In this document: positions 41,858 to 52,423 of the stretch, piece by piece
How positions within the stretch are numbered: the stretch's first letter is position 1
Layout: each line of letters opens with the position of its first letter
The notes under the pieces: generated by a model
What the model was told of the DNA's origin: nothing
The model's database searches: none
Seen by the model: the letters and a program-made list of their open reading frames with translations, nothing else
Position numbers and translations under genes: made by a program
Assembly (NCBI GenBank): GCA_965221935.1
Contig: CBDCSZ010000046.1
Location: 62,001-126,000, forward strand
DNA length: 64,000 bases
Reading direction: 5' to 3'
Origin: JAPOXR01 sp965221935
Lineage (GTDB): Bacteria > Pseudomonadota > Alphaproteobacteria > Rhodobacterales > Rhodobacteraceae

Positions 41858-43856
41858 GTAGAGTCGGGGGGAGGCGCGCCGGGCTGTAGACCGAGGGAGT
41901 TGCCGTTGTCCGGCGGCTTTCGCCCTGCGCCGGTGCCTCAGTCTCGGTCATGGCCTGCGTTTCCTCACCCCCGCTCATCAAACCGGACGTGCGGTTCTCC
42001 CGCATCCGGCTTTCCGACGGGATCATGCCTTCGCCCACGGAAAGCTCTTGGTCTTCGGCCCAAGTCGGATCAGGCCGTATTCAGTCCACAGCCTCTCGTT
42101 CAGGAAGTGCACGAACTCCCCGCTTCTGACTTTGTGCTTGAGACAGAGCCACCGCCGCAGCCGCCTTGTCGTATGCTCGTCGATGGACCGGCAGGCCGGG
42201 CTGACCTGGCCGAGGTCGCAGTGGTTCGCCCAGCCGGACAGCATCCGGTTCAGGCGTCTCACCATGTTCTCAGCCGACATGCGCCCATGCCTTTTGGCCG
42301 TCTGTTCGCTGACACTGCGGCATATGCTCTGAACGCTCGCCGCGCTCGGGCGGGTGCCGATATAAGCCCCTCTGCCCTTCGTGCGGAAGTTGCGTCCGAT
42401 GCGGTATCCGAGGAACTCGATCGGCTCCTCCGGGCACCGCAGGCACCGGGTCTTTTCCGCGTTGACCGGAAGCTTCAGTCTCTCCATGACCCGCGCAACC
42501 GCGGCCAGCGTTTCCGCCGCCGGGGCCTTGCCGAGCACACAGAAATCATCCGCGTAGTTCACGATCTCCGCGGCGAGACGCCGGGCGCAGCCCAGCGTCT
42601 TCCAGCCCAGTATGAACCGGCGCATGTAAAGGTTGGACAGGAGCGGAGAGACCGGAGCCCCCTGCGGGGTTCCCTTCCGCTCCCGGCGGGCCCGGTTCGA
42701 GCGGCGTTTGCCGCCCTCGCCGTCATCCTCCTCGACCGGCATTTCCAGCCACGCCTTGATGAGACCGAGCATCCGTCCGTCGCTCACGCGGCGGGCGACG
42801 CTCTTCATCAGCTCGGCGTGCGGTATCTCGCCGAAATAGTTGGACAGGTCGCCGTCGACCACCTCATTGTGCCCCGTGTTCAGGAGGCTGTGGACGCGCT
42901 TCACCGCGTCCTTCGCGCTCCGCCCCGGCCTGTAGGCATACTGCTCCGGCTGCAGGTCGGCTTCGAATATCGGCTCAAGCACGAGCATGGCCGATGTCTG
43001 CGCCACCCGGTCCCGTATGCAGGGAATGCCCAATGGCCGCAGCTTGCCGGGCTGTTTCTTCGGAATCATCACCTGCCGCACCGGTTTCGGCGCGTAGGTT
43101 CCCTCCCGAAGCTCCCGCGACAGTTCCCCAAGCCACCGCTCCAGTCCTGAAAGTTCGATCTCCGCAAATGTCTCCCCGTCAACCCCGGCAGAGCCGCCGT
43201 TGCGGCGGACCCTGGCCCAGGCTTCGTTCAGGAAATCCATTCGCCAGACCTTGTCAGTCAGGGCGTGAAAGCGGCGTTCGGGTTCTTCCTTCGCTTTCGC
43301 ATGCAGCACAGTCTGGAGTTTCCGAACCTTATCTGACCCTGTTAGGCTGCCGCCAGTCGTCATGTCCCTGCCTCCTTTCCATGCCTCTCCCGAAGTCAGG
43401 CCCCTTTCCTCGGCCGGCGTTACCCGGCGTCTTCAGTCATACGGGCCTGTCCGCCACCCTGCCGGCCCGGACTGGTCCTCGCGGGTTTCCGGTTTGGCCG
43501 GTGCGGGCCACCGGCAGGGCTTCCCGTGTTGCCACGCTTTCCATCTTCCGCGCATGCCGGCGCCAGTACCCCGGCGGAAACGGGCCGGTGCATCTGTCGC
43601 TTGCTTCCCAGCCCGCCGTCGGCCTTCCCCTTACTTCAGGAGGGTCGGCTTCCGCGTCTTTCTTTCGAGGCCTGCGCGGCGTTCACTCATATTCCGGCCT
43701 GCGCGGTCGCTGAGCCGCCCGAGGCGGCCCTTCTGCACCAGAGTGCTTCAGTCTACATCGTTACCTCCGTAAACCGCTCTGGCTGCTACCAGCCGAAGCG
43801 ACAATTGCTGAGCGGGTTTCGCACCCGCAAGGAAAACGCGCCTTTCCACGGCGCAC
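41858..43856 (-). mobile_element. Group II intron, unit B2 (1999 bp)
   Basis: Shares TTGTCC near the 3' end with B1 and lacks the B1 substitution patch. Carries its own change in the maturase region near 42215-42226. Confidence 0.9.
42023..43363 (-). CDS. ltrA: Group II intron reverse transcriptase/maturase (unit B2)
   Basis: 446 residues with intact RT motifs. The maturase segment reads WANHCDLGQ where every other copy has WANYYDLGQ. This aromatic pair is conserved in domain X of intron maturases, so splicing help from this copy may be weakened. Confidence 0.95.
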   Translation of the reverse strand: MTTGGSLTGSDKVRKLQTVLHAKAKEEPERRFHALTDKVWRMDFLNEAWARVRRNGGSAGVDGETFAEIELSGLERWLGELSRELREGTYAPKPVRQVMIPKKQPGKLRPLGIPCIRDRVAQTSAMLVLEPIFEADLQPEQYAYRPGRSAKDAVKRVHSLLNTGHNEVVDGDLSNYFGEIPHAELMKSVARRVSDGRMLGLIKAWLEMPVEEDDGEGGKRRSNRARRERKGTPQGAPVSPLLSNLYMRRFILGWKTLGCARRLAAEIVNYADDFCVLGKAPAAETLAAVARVMERLKLPVNAEKTRCLRCPEEPIEFLGYRIGRNFRTKGRGAYIGTRPSAASVQSICRSVSEQTAKRHGRMSAENMVRRLNRMLSGWANHCDLGQVSPACRSIDEHTTRRLRRWLCLKHKVRSGEFVHFLNERLWTEYGLIRLGPKTKSFPWAKA

Positions 43857-45855
43857 GTAGAGTCGGGGGGAGGCGCGCCGGGCTGTAGACCGAGGGAGTT
43901 GCCGTTGGCCGGCGGCTTTCGCCCTGCGCCGGTGCCTCAGTCTCGGTCATGGCCTGCGTTTCCTCACCCCCGCTCATCAAACCGGACGTGCGGTTCTCCC
44001 GCATCCGGCTTTCCGACGGGATCATGCCTTCGCCCACGGAAAGCTCTTGGTCTTCGGCCCAAGTCGGATCAGGCCGTATTCAGTCCACAGCCTCTCGTTC
44101 AGGAAGCGCACGAACTCCCCGCTTCTGACTTTGTGCTTGAGACAGAGCCACCGCCGCAGCCGCCTTGTCGTATGCTCGTCGATGGACCGGCAGGCCGGGC
44201 TGACCTGGCCGAGGTCGTAGTAGTTCGCCCAGCCGGACAGCATCCGGTTCAGGCGTCTCACCATGTTCTCAGCCGACATGCGCCCATGCCTTTTGGCCGT
44301 CTGTTCGCTGACACTGCGGCATATGCTCTGAACGCTCGCCGCGCTCGGGCGGGTGCCGATATAAGCCCCTCTGCCCTTCGTGCGGAAGTTGCGTCCGATG
44401 CGGTATCCGAGGAACTCGATCGGCTCCTCCGGGCACCGCAGGCACCGGGTCTTTTCCGCGTTGACCGGAAGCTTCAGTCTCTCCATGACCCGCGCAACCG
44501 CGGCCAGCGTTTCCGCCGCCGGGGCCTTGCCGAGCACACAGAAATCATCCGCGTAGTTCACGATCTCCGCGGCGAGACGCCGGGCGCAGCCCAGCGTCTT
44601 CCAGCCCAGTATGAACCGGCGCATGTAAAGGTTGGACAGGAGCGGAGAGACCGGAGCCCCCTGCGGGGTTCCCTTCCGCTCCCGGCGGGCCCGGTTCGAG
44701 CGGCGTTTGCCGCCCTCGCCGTCATCCTCCTCGACCGGCATTTCCAGCCACGCCTTGATGAGACCGAGCATCCGTCCGTCGCTCACGCGGCGGGCGACGC
44801 TCTTCATCAGCTCGGCGTGCGGTATCTCGCCGAAATAGTTGGACAGGTCGCCGTCGACCACCTCATTGTGCCCCGTGTTCAGGAGGCTGTGGACGCGCTT
44901 CACCGCGTCCTTCGCGCTCCGCCCCGGCCTGTAGGCATACTGCTCCGGCTGCAGGTCGGCTTCGAATATCGGCTCAAGCACGAGCATGGCCGATGTCTGC
45001 GCCACCCGGTCCCGTATGCAGGGAATGCCCAATGGCCGCAGCTTGCCGGGCTGTTTCTTCGGAATCATCACCTGCCGCACCGGTTTCGGCGCGTAGGTTC
45101 CCTCCCGAAGCTCCCGCGACAGTTCCCCAAGCCACCGCTCCAGTCCTGAAAGTTCGATCTCCGCAAATGTCTCCCCGTCAACCCCGGCAGAGCCGCCGTT
45201 GCGGCGGACCCTGGCCCAGGCTTCGTTCAGGAAATCCATTCGCCAGACCTTGTCAGTCAGGGCGTGAAAGCGGCGTTCGGGTTCTTCCTTCGCTTTCGCA
45301 TGCAGCACAGTCTGGAGTTTCCGAACCTTATCTGACCCTGTTAGGCTGCCGCCAGTCGTCATGTCCCTGCCTCCTTTCCATGCCTCTCCCGAAGTCAGGC
45401 CCCTTTCCTCGGCCGGCGTTACCCGGCGTCTTCAGTCATACGGGCCTGTCCGCCACCCTGCCGGCCCGGACTGGTCCTCGCGGGTTTCCGGTTTGGCCGG
45501 TGCGGGCCACCGGCAGGGCTTCCCGTGTTGCCACGCTTTCCATCTTCCGCGCATGCCGGCGCCAGTACCCCGGCGGAAACGGGCCGGTGCATCTGTCGCT
45601 TGCTTCCCAGCCCGCCGTCGGCCTTCCCCTTACTTCAGGAGGGTCGGCTTCCGCGTCTTTCTTTCGAGGCCTGCGCGGCGTTCACTCATATTCCGGCCTG
45701 CGCGGTCGCTGAGCCGCCCGAGGCGGCCCTTCTGCACCAGAGTGCTTCAGTCTACATCGTTACCTCCGTAAACCGCTCTGGCTGCTACCAGCCGAAGCGA
45801 CAATTGCTGAGCGGGTTTCGCACCCGCAAGGAAAACGCGCCTTTCCACGGCGCAC
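43857..45855 (-). mobile_element. Group II intron, unit B3 (1999 bp)
   Basis: The unit most like array A. It keeps TTGGCC near its 3' end but has the CRS codon typical of array B. Its upstream neighbour is the RT-less unit B4. Confidence 0.9.
44022..45362 (-). CDS. ltrA: Group II intron reverse transcriptase/maturase (unit B3)
   Basis: 446 residues, differing from the array A protein only at PACRS (for PAYRS) in the changes noticed. All RT and maturase motifs are intact. It is the closest full RT to the mini-introns and a good candidate to supply them in trans. Confidence 0.95.
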   Translation of the reverse strand: MTTGGSLTGSDKVRKLQTVLHAKAKEEPERRFHALTDKVWRMDFLNEAWARVRRNGGSAGVDGETFAEIELSGLERWLGELSRELREGTYAPKPVRQVMIPKKQPGKLRPLGIPCIRDRVAQTSAMLVLEPIFEADLQPEQYAYRPGRSAKDAVKRVHSLLNTGHNEVVDGDLSNYFGEIPHAELMKSVARRVSDGRMLGLIKAWLEMPVEEDDGEGGKRRSNRARRERKGTPQGAPVSPLLSNLYMRRFILGWKTLGCARRLAAEIVNYADDFCVLGKAPAAETLAAVARVMERLKLPVNAEKTRCLRCPEEPIEFLGYRIGRNFRTKGRGAYIGTRPSAASVQSICRSVSEQTAKRHGRMSAENMVRRLNRMLSGWANYYDLGQVSPACRSIDEHTTRRLRRWLCLKHKVRSGEFVRFLNERLWTEYGLIRLGPKTKSFPWAKA

Positions 45856-47293
<1,438 letters not shown>

Positions 47294-47310
47294 TGAAGTT
47301 CGGTCTAACT
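47294..47310 (-). other. 5' exon / intron target site of array B
   Basis: Read on the minus strand: AGTTAGACCGAACTTCA at the intron boundary. TTAGACCGA and CTTCA are shared with the array A exon. No gene ends here, so the target is recognised by sequence and not by a coding context. Confidence 0.65.
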
Positions 47311-47720
47311 GTCAAAAACGCATGCTGCCGGGACACGGGAAACCACCGAACATGCCACAAAGTCCCTTTGCCTCGGCGGCAATCCTTCACATTATTCCGT
47401 TGAGTTGGTATTTGAGGCTGGCATCTGCGGTTTGAATGGGCGTGTCAGGTTCTTCCCGGTGTCGGGAGAGAACCAACTTCCGGCCAAGTTTTGGCGGCTC
47501 CCGACTTCAGTTTCCGGGCTTCGCTGCTTTCACCGGGAAGGAAGTTCTCTGACAAACCACATCTCAACGCATAGAAACCAGATAATCCTTCACCGCGACG
47601 GCGGTTGCTTATAATAGGGCAAAATCGTGCCCGACGGATCGCATAACCTTGCCAATGGCAGACTTTCAGTTTCATTGAGCGCAATTGGCGGTGAAAGATC
47701 GTTGATGACCCAATTTCTAT
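47294..47720. other. Intergenic stretch upstream of soeA with a structured element
   Basis: No gene is supported. At 47461-47505 a long hairpin can form: GTCGGGAG pairs with CTCCCGAC, and inside it CCAACTT pairs with AAGTT(TT)GG. It lies about 215 bases before the soeA start and could be a leader structure or a terminator of intron-array transcription from the other side. Confidence 0.45.
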
Positions 47721-50534
47721 GTGAGTGAGCCGGCATTGGAACTGTCACCATTCGTCTCCGACGAAATCCGCAAGACGACATGCTACATGTGCGCCTGCAA
47801 GTGTGGTGTCGACGTGCATCTCCAGGACGGACGAATTCGATACATCCAGGGCAACCGCGATCATCCGGTCAACAAAGGTGTTCTCTGCGCCAAAGGATCG
47901 GCGGGAATGCTCCACCATGAGTCGCCTGCGCGGCTGCGGGCGCCCTTAAGGCGGACCGGACCGCGCGGCGCGGGCCAGTTTAAACAGATCAGCTGGGATG
48001 AAGCGCTGGCCACAACAGCCGGTTGGCTGGCAGAGACCCGGAAAAGCGATCCGAAACGGCTGGCGTTTTTTACCGGCAGGGATCAGAGTCAGGCTCTGAC
48101 CGGCTGGTGGGCGCAGCAATACGGCACGCCCAATCATGCCGCTCACGGAGGATTCTGCTCCGTCAACATGGCGGCTGGCGGCATCTACACTATCGGCGGG
48201 TCATTCTGGGAGTTCGGTCAGCCAGACTGGGAGCGGGCGCGGATGCTCCTGCTGTTCGGAGTGGCGGAAGATCACGACTCAAACCCGATCAAGCTTGGTC
48301 TAGCTGAAATGCGGCGCAACGGGGCAAAAATTGTTTCGGTCAATCCTGTGCGCACCGGCTATTCGGCGATCGCGGACTGCTGGATTGGCATAACGCCTGG
48401 AACAGACGGGCTGCTGGTGCTCTCGATTGTCGGCGAATTGCTCCGCTCACGGAATTTCGACACCGAAGCCTTGCGGCAACGCACCAACGCGGCTTGGCTT
48501 GTTCGGCAGGGCCCTGCCGAACAGGCAGGCCTGTTCGCACGCGGCGAAGATGGGAGACCGCTGGTGGTTGACGGCAAGACCGGCAATGTCATGCCCTTCG
48601 ACACGGCCGGGATTGTGCCTGCCCTGGGTTCCGATGCGACGCTTCCCGATGGCGAGCGGGGACGCACCGTGTTCGCACACGCGGTCGAAAAGTACCTTTC
48701 CGATGAATACCGGCCGGAAGCGGCGGCGAAGGTCACCGGCGTGCCTGCGGACCGCATCCGGGGGCTGGCAGCCGAAATCGCCAGGGTCGCGTTTGAAGAA
48801 GCTTTCGAACTGGAACATTCCTGGACCGACGTCTGGGGCCAGCGGCATGACAAGGTTCTGGCGCGCCCGGTCGCCATTCACGCGATGCGTGGCATCTCTG
48901 CCCACGCCAACGGATTTCAGACCTGCCGCGCGCTGCATCTGCTGCAGATGCTGCTCGGCTCGATCGACTGTCCAGGCGGCACCCGGTTCAAACCGCCTTA
49001 TCCAAAACCGGTTGAAGCCCACAAACGGCCTGGCAAGCCGCAGGCGGCGGGTTCGCCTCTCGATGGTCCGCCTCTGGGGTATCCGCTCGGACCGGAAGAC
49101 CTGCTGGTGGACGAGAACGGGGATGCGCTCCGTCTGGACAAGGCGTTTTCGTGGGAAGCGCCGTTGTCGGCGCACGGCTTGATGCATGCGGTGATACCGA
49201 ATGCCGCCGACGGCGATCCGTACACGGTCGATGTTCTTTTTCTCTACATGGCGAACATGGCTTGGAATTCGTCAATGAACACGCCGGCCGCAATGCAGGC
49301 TCTGAGCGCAGTCGATGGCGACGGGGAATACCGCATCCCGAAAATCATAGTCGCGGACGCGTTCGCCTCAGAAACCGTCGCCTTCGCGGATCTTGTGTTG
49401 CCCGACACAAGCTATTTGGAACGTTTCGACTGCATATCTCTGCTCGACCGGCCGATCTGCGAACCGGATCTGATCGCCGATGCCATCCGTCACCCGGTTG
49501 TTGCAACCCGCGGGGATGTGCGGCCGTTTCAGGATGTTTTGCTTGAACTCGGCGCCCGGCTTGAGCTTCCCGGGTTTGTGGACGCCCAGGGCAGCCCGCT
49601 GTGGCGCGGCTATGCACATTACATGGCGAACCACGAATTCAGTCCGGGAATTGGACCGCTGGCAGGCTGGCGCGGCGCGGACGGAGATCAATCCGGCCGC
49701 GGGGAGCCCAACCCCGGACAGGTTGAGCGTTACATTGATGCCGGCGGCTTCTGGACAGAAAAACTTCCGGAAGAATCTCTTTACTTCAAACATGTGAACG
49801 CGGCCTACCAGGATTGGGCCGTCAAGATGGGTTTGGCGGACGAGCCGGCGCCCTATCTGCTCCAGCTCTGGTCGGAACCGGTGCGGCGCTTTCAGCTTGC
49901 GGCAATGGGCTACGGGGAACGCCAGCCGCCGGACCGGCTCCGCAGCCGCGTGCTTGAACACTTCGATCCGCTTCCAGTTTGGAAATCAATTCCCTGCGCT
50001 GACGGTGAATCTTTCCCGCTGCATGCCATCACCCAGCGGCCGATGGCCATGTATCATTCGTGGGGGTCCCAGAATCCCTGGCTGCGGCAAATCCATGCGG
50101 AAAACCGCCTTTATGTGCCTGCTGATGTGTGCGACGCGGTCGGTGTCGCCGACGGCGAATGGGCGATGCTCGAATCGCGCATCGCAAAGATCCGCGTGCG
50201 GGTGCGGCGCATGGAAGCGTTAAACCCGGCGACTGTCTGGACTTGGAACGCCATAGGCAAACGCAGCGGCGCGTGGAGGCTGGATCAGAACGCGCCTGAA
50301 GCCAGACAGGGATTCCTGCTCAATCATCTCATTCCCGAACGGAATCAAACCGACGGCATGGCGAATTCCGATCCGATCACCGGACAGGCGGCGTGGTTTG
50401 ACCTCAGGGTGCGTCTCCGCCGGGCAGATCCGGGCGAGATTGGCGCCGTTCCGCAAATCCCGGCGCAGGCCGATCCTCCCGGCATGGCGCCGAACGCCGA
50501 CATGCTTCGCTACGGCAAGGAGTGGACCCGTTGA
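47721..50534 (+). CDS. soeA: Molybdopterin oxidoreductase, SoeA-like sulfite dehydrogenase catalytic subunit
   Basis: A 937-residue protein with a GTG start (an overlapping ATG is out of frame). The N-terminus binds a [4Fe-4S] cluster: CYMCACKCGVDVHLQDGRIR ... GVLCAKG. Bis-MGD binding is seen in segments such as CSVNMAAGGIYTIGGSFWEF and DVLFLYMANMAWNSSMNTPA, and in the C-terminal MoCo-binding domain (LHAITQRPMAMYHSWGSQNP). There is no Tat signal, which fits the cytoplasmic SoeABC enzyme oxidising sulfite to sulfate and passing electrons to the quinone pool; most other members of this family are exported. Followed directly by an Fe-S subunit and a membrane anchor. Another substrate, such as thiosulfate or polysulfide, cannot be excluded. 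Confidence 0.7.
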   Translation: MSEPALELSPFVSDEIRKTTCYMCACKCGVDVHLQDGRIRYIQGNRDHPVNKGVLCAKGSAGMLHHESPARLRAPLRRTGPRGAGQFKQISWDEALATTAGWLAETRKSDPKRLAFFTGRDQSQALTGWWAQQYGTPNHAAHGGFCSVNMAAGGIYTIGGSFWEFGQPDWERARMLLLFGVAEDHDSNPIKLGLAEMRRNGAKIVSVNPVRTGYSAIADCWIGITPGTDGLLVLSIVGELLRSRNFDTEALRQRTNAAWLVRQGPAEQAGLFARGEDGRPLVVDGKTGNVMPFDTAGIVPALGSDATLPDGERGRTVFAHAVEKYLSDEYRPEAAAKVTGVPADRIRGLAAEIARVAFEEAFELEHSWTDVWGQRHDKVLARPVAIHAMRGISAHANGFQTCRALHLLQMLLGSIDCPGGTRFKPPYPKPVEAHKRPGKPQAAGSPLDGPPLGYPLGPEDLLVDENGDALRLDKAFSWEAPLSAHGLMHAVIPNAADGDPYTVDVLFLYMANMAWNSSMNTPAAMQALSAVDGDGEYRIPKIIVADAFASETVAFADLVLPDTSYLERFDCISLLDRPICEPDLIADAIRHPVVATRGDVRPFQDVLLELGARLELPGFVDAQGSPLWRGYAHYMANHEFSPGIGPLAGWRGADGDQSGRGEPNPGQVERYIDAGGFWTEKLPEESLYFKHVNAAYQDWAVKMGLADEPAPYLLQLWSEPVRRFQLAAMGYGERQPPDRLRSRVLEHFDPLPVWKSIPCADGESFPLHAITQRPMAMYHSWGSQNPWLRQIHAENRLYVPADVCDAVGVADGEWAMLESRIAKIRVRVRRMEALNPATVWTWNAIGKRSGAWRLDQNAPEARQGFLLNHLIPERNQTDGMANSDPITGQAAWFDLRVRLRRADPGEIGAVPQIPAQADPPGMAPNADMLRYGKEWTR

Positions 50535-51277
50535 CATCACTTCCAAAGTCCACAGAGAGCCGGCTGGGCCTGGTCATAGACCTTGATATCTGTGTCGGCT
50601 GCCAGGCCTGCGTTGTGAACTGCAAAGCGTGGAACACGGGCGGCTACGGAGCCCCGCTCGCCGACAGCCAGCCGTGGGGGGAAAGCCCGTCCGGGGCGTG
50701 GCTGAACAGGGTGCACGGGTTTGAAGCGGGCACAGGAAAGGACGCTGCGGTGGTGCATTTCCCGAAGAGCTGCCTTCACTGCGATGACGCGCCCTGCGTG
50801 ACCGTATGTCCCACAGGCGCATCAATCAAACGGTCCGAAGACGGCATCGTTCTGGTCGACGAGGCCAAATGCATGGGCTGCGGCCTTTGCGCATGGGCAT
50901 GTCCGTACGGCGCCCGGGAAATGGACCCGTCGGAAGGCGTGATGAAGAAATGCACGCTGTGCGTCGACCGCATCTACAACGAAAATATCCCGGAGGCGGA
51001 CCGAGAGCCGGCCTGCGTGCGCACGTGCCCGGCCAACGCCCGTCACTTCGGAGATTTTGATGACCCTGACTCTGCGGTTTCCCGGATGACCGGCGCCCGC
51101 GGCGGCGTGGATCTGATGCCCGAACAGGGAACCCGGCCAGTGAACAAATATCTGCTGCCGACTGAACGCGGCGGCGGCGCAAAACTTGATCCGTCCGGTT
51201 TCAATCTCGCCGATTACGCTGACCGCAAGCCAAGCGGAATCCTTGCATGGGTCGACCGGGCCTTGGATCGTATCTGA
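50531..51277 (+). CDS. soeB: Four-cluster ferredoxin subunit, SoeB-like
   Basis: A 248-residue protein. The best start is the TTG at 50531, eight bases after AAGGAG and overlapping the soeA stop (TTGA). Four cysteine clusters are seen: CVGCQACVVNCKAWN, CLHCDDAPCVTVCPTGAS, CMGCGLCAWACPYGAREMDP and CTLCVDRI ... CVRTCPANARHFGD. They carry electrons between the molybdenum site and the membrane anchor. The C-terminus (GVDLMPEQGTRPVNKYLLP) is typical of SoeB. Confidence 0.8.
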   Translation: MTSLPKSTESRLGLVIDLDICVGCQACVVNCKAWNTGGYGAPLADSQPWGESPSGAWLNRVHGFEAGTGKDAAVVHFPKSCLHCDDAPCVTVCPTGASIKRSEDGIVLVDEAKCMGCGLCAWACPYGAREMDPSEGVMKKCTLCVDRIYNENIPEADREPACVRTCPANARHFGDFDDPDSAVSRMTGARGGVDLMPEQGTRPVNKYLLPTERGGGAKLDPSGFNLADYADRKPSGILAWVDRALDRI

Positions 51278-51284
51278 TCCCCAG

Positions 51285-52268
51285 ATGCATCCCGCCCTGT
51301 CCATCATCCTGTTTTCCACCCTGTCGGGCGCCGGTCTCGGCCTCGGCGCCATTGTTGGCCTGTTCGGAATCCCGGACGGCGGCGCTCTCTTGCCTGCATT
51401 TCCGCTGGCTCCGGCGGTGGCGTTCGCCATTGCGCTTGCATCGGCCGGGCTGGTCTGTTCGGTGTTTCACCTGAGGCGCCCGCTGCGGGCGTGGCGGGCT
51501 CTGTCGCAGTGGCGCTCGTCGTGGCTCTCCCGCGAAGGCATTCTGGCTATGGCCGCGCTCGCCGCCATGGCGGCGCAGGCTCTCATCAATCCAGTCTATC
51601 CGGTCGGCGGATCCGCAATTGGGTTCATTGCTTTCCTGCTTTGCGCGCTGGCGGTGTTCGCGACATCAATGATCTATGCCCAGCTGCGGGCAGTGCCAGC
51701 GTGGAACACACCCTTGACGCCGGTCCTTTACCTGGCGTTTGCGGCTGCGGGAGGAGGCCTCGCCGCCGTAACGCTGATTGCCGGATTTGCCGGGATCGCA
51801 AGCCTCACAGCGCTGCGCGGGGCGCCGGCGGCCATGACGGCGTTTGATGCGTTTTCGATGGCCGCGGGCGTGGCGATATTCATCGCATGGGCGTTCCACG
51901 AACTGTGGTGGTTTCGGCTGGACCGCACGGGAACCGGGCAATCCACTCCTGAGACCGCGACACGGCTGGAGCGGTTCGGATCAGTGCGCCTGCTTGAGCC
52001 GCCGCACACCGGGTCAAACTACCTTTTGGATGAGATGGGCTATGTCATTGCCCGGCGGCACGCCGTCAAACTCCGCCTGGTCGGCATGTTGACAGGCGGT
52101 CTGGCCCCTATTGCGCTGCTGGCCTTGATACAGATCATGGATCTGCGGCCCCTGCCCGCCTGCGGCACGGCGGCGCTTGCACTTTTGATGCATCTTGCGG
52201 GAACCGGGATTTCGCGCTGGCTGTTTTTTGCCGAGGCCCGGCACACGGTCACGCTATATTACAGTTAA
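51285..52268 (+). CDS. soeC: DmsC/SoeC-like membrane anchor subunit
   Basis: A 327-residue hydrophobic protein starting eight bases after soeB (MHPALSIILFSTLSGAGLGL). About eight membrane segments are visible, including FPLAPAVAFAIALASAGLVC, ILAMAALAAMAAQALI, GFIAFLLCALAVFATSMIY, LYLAFAAAGGGLAAVTLIAG and MLTGGLAPIALLALIQIM. It matches the DmsC-type anchor that transfers electrons to or from quinone. Its place as the third gene of the operon fits SoeABC. Confidence 0.8.
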   Translation: MHPALSIILFSTLSGAGLGLGAIVGLFGIPDGGALLPAFPLAPAVAFAIALASAGLVCSVFHLRRPLRAWRALSQWRSSWLSREGILAMAALAAMAAQALINPVYPVGGSAIGFIAFLLCALAVFATSMIYAQLRAVPAWNTPLTPVLYLAFAAAGGGLAAVTLIAGFAGIASLTALRGAPAAMTAFDAFSMAAGVAIFIAWAFHELWWFRLDRTGTGQSTPETATRLERFGSVRLLEPPHTGSNYLLDEMGYVIARRHAVKLRLVGMLTGGLAPIALLALIQIMDLRPLPACGTAALALLMHLAGTGISRWLFFAEARHTVTLYYS

Positions 52269-52423
52269 GCCGACTGTCGGCTGCCGCCCCGGACACGCGA
52301 TCGGCGCTGTCAGCCGAAATCCCGCGGTCACTATCTGTTTGACATCAGCAGGTCTCAGCCGCAGTTTGGCGGGCATGCCTGTGACGGACTGCGCGCAGGC
52401 CGATCCGATCGAAGGTCAGCCCC

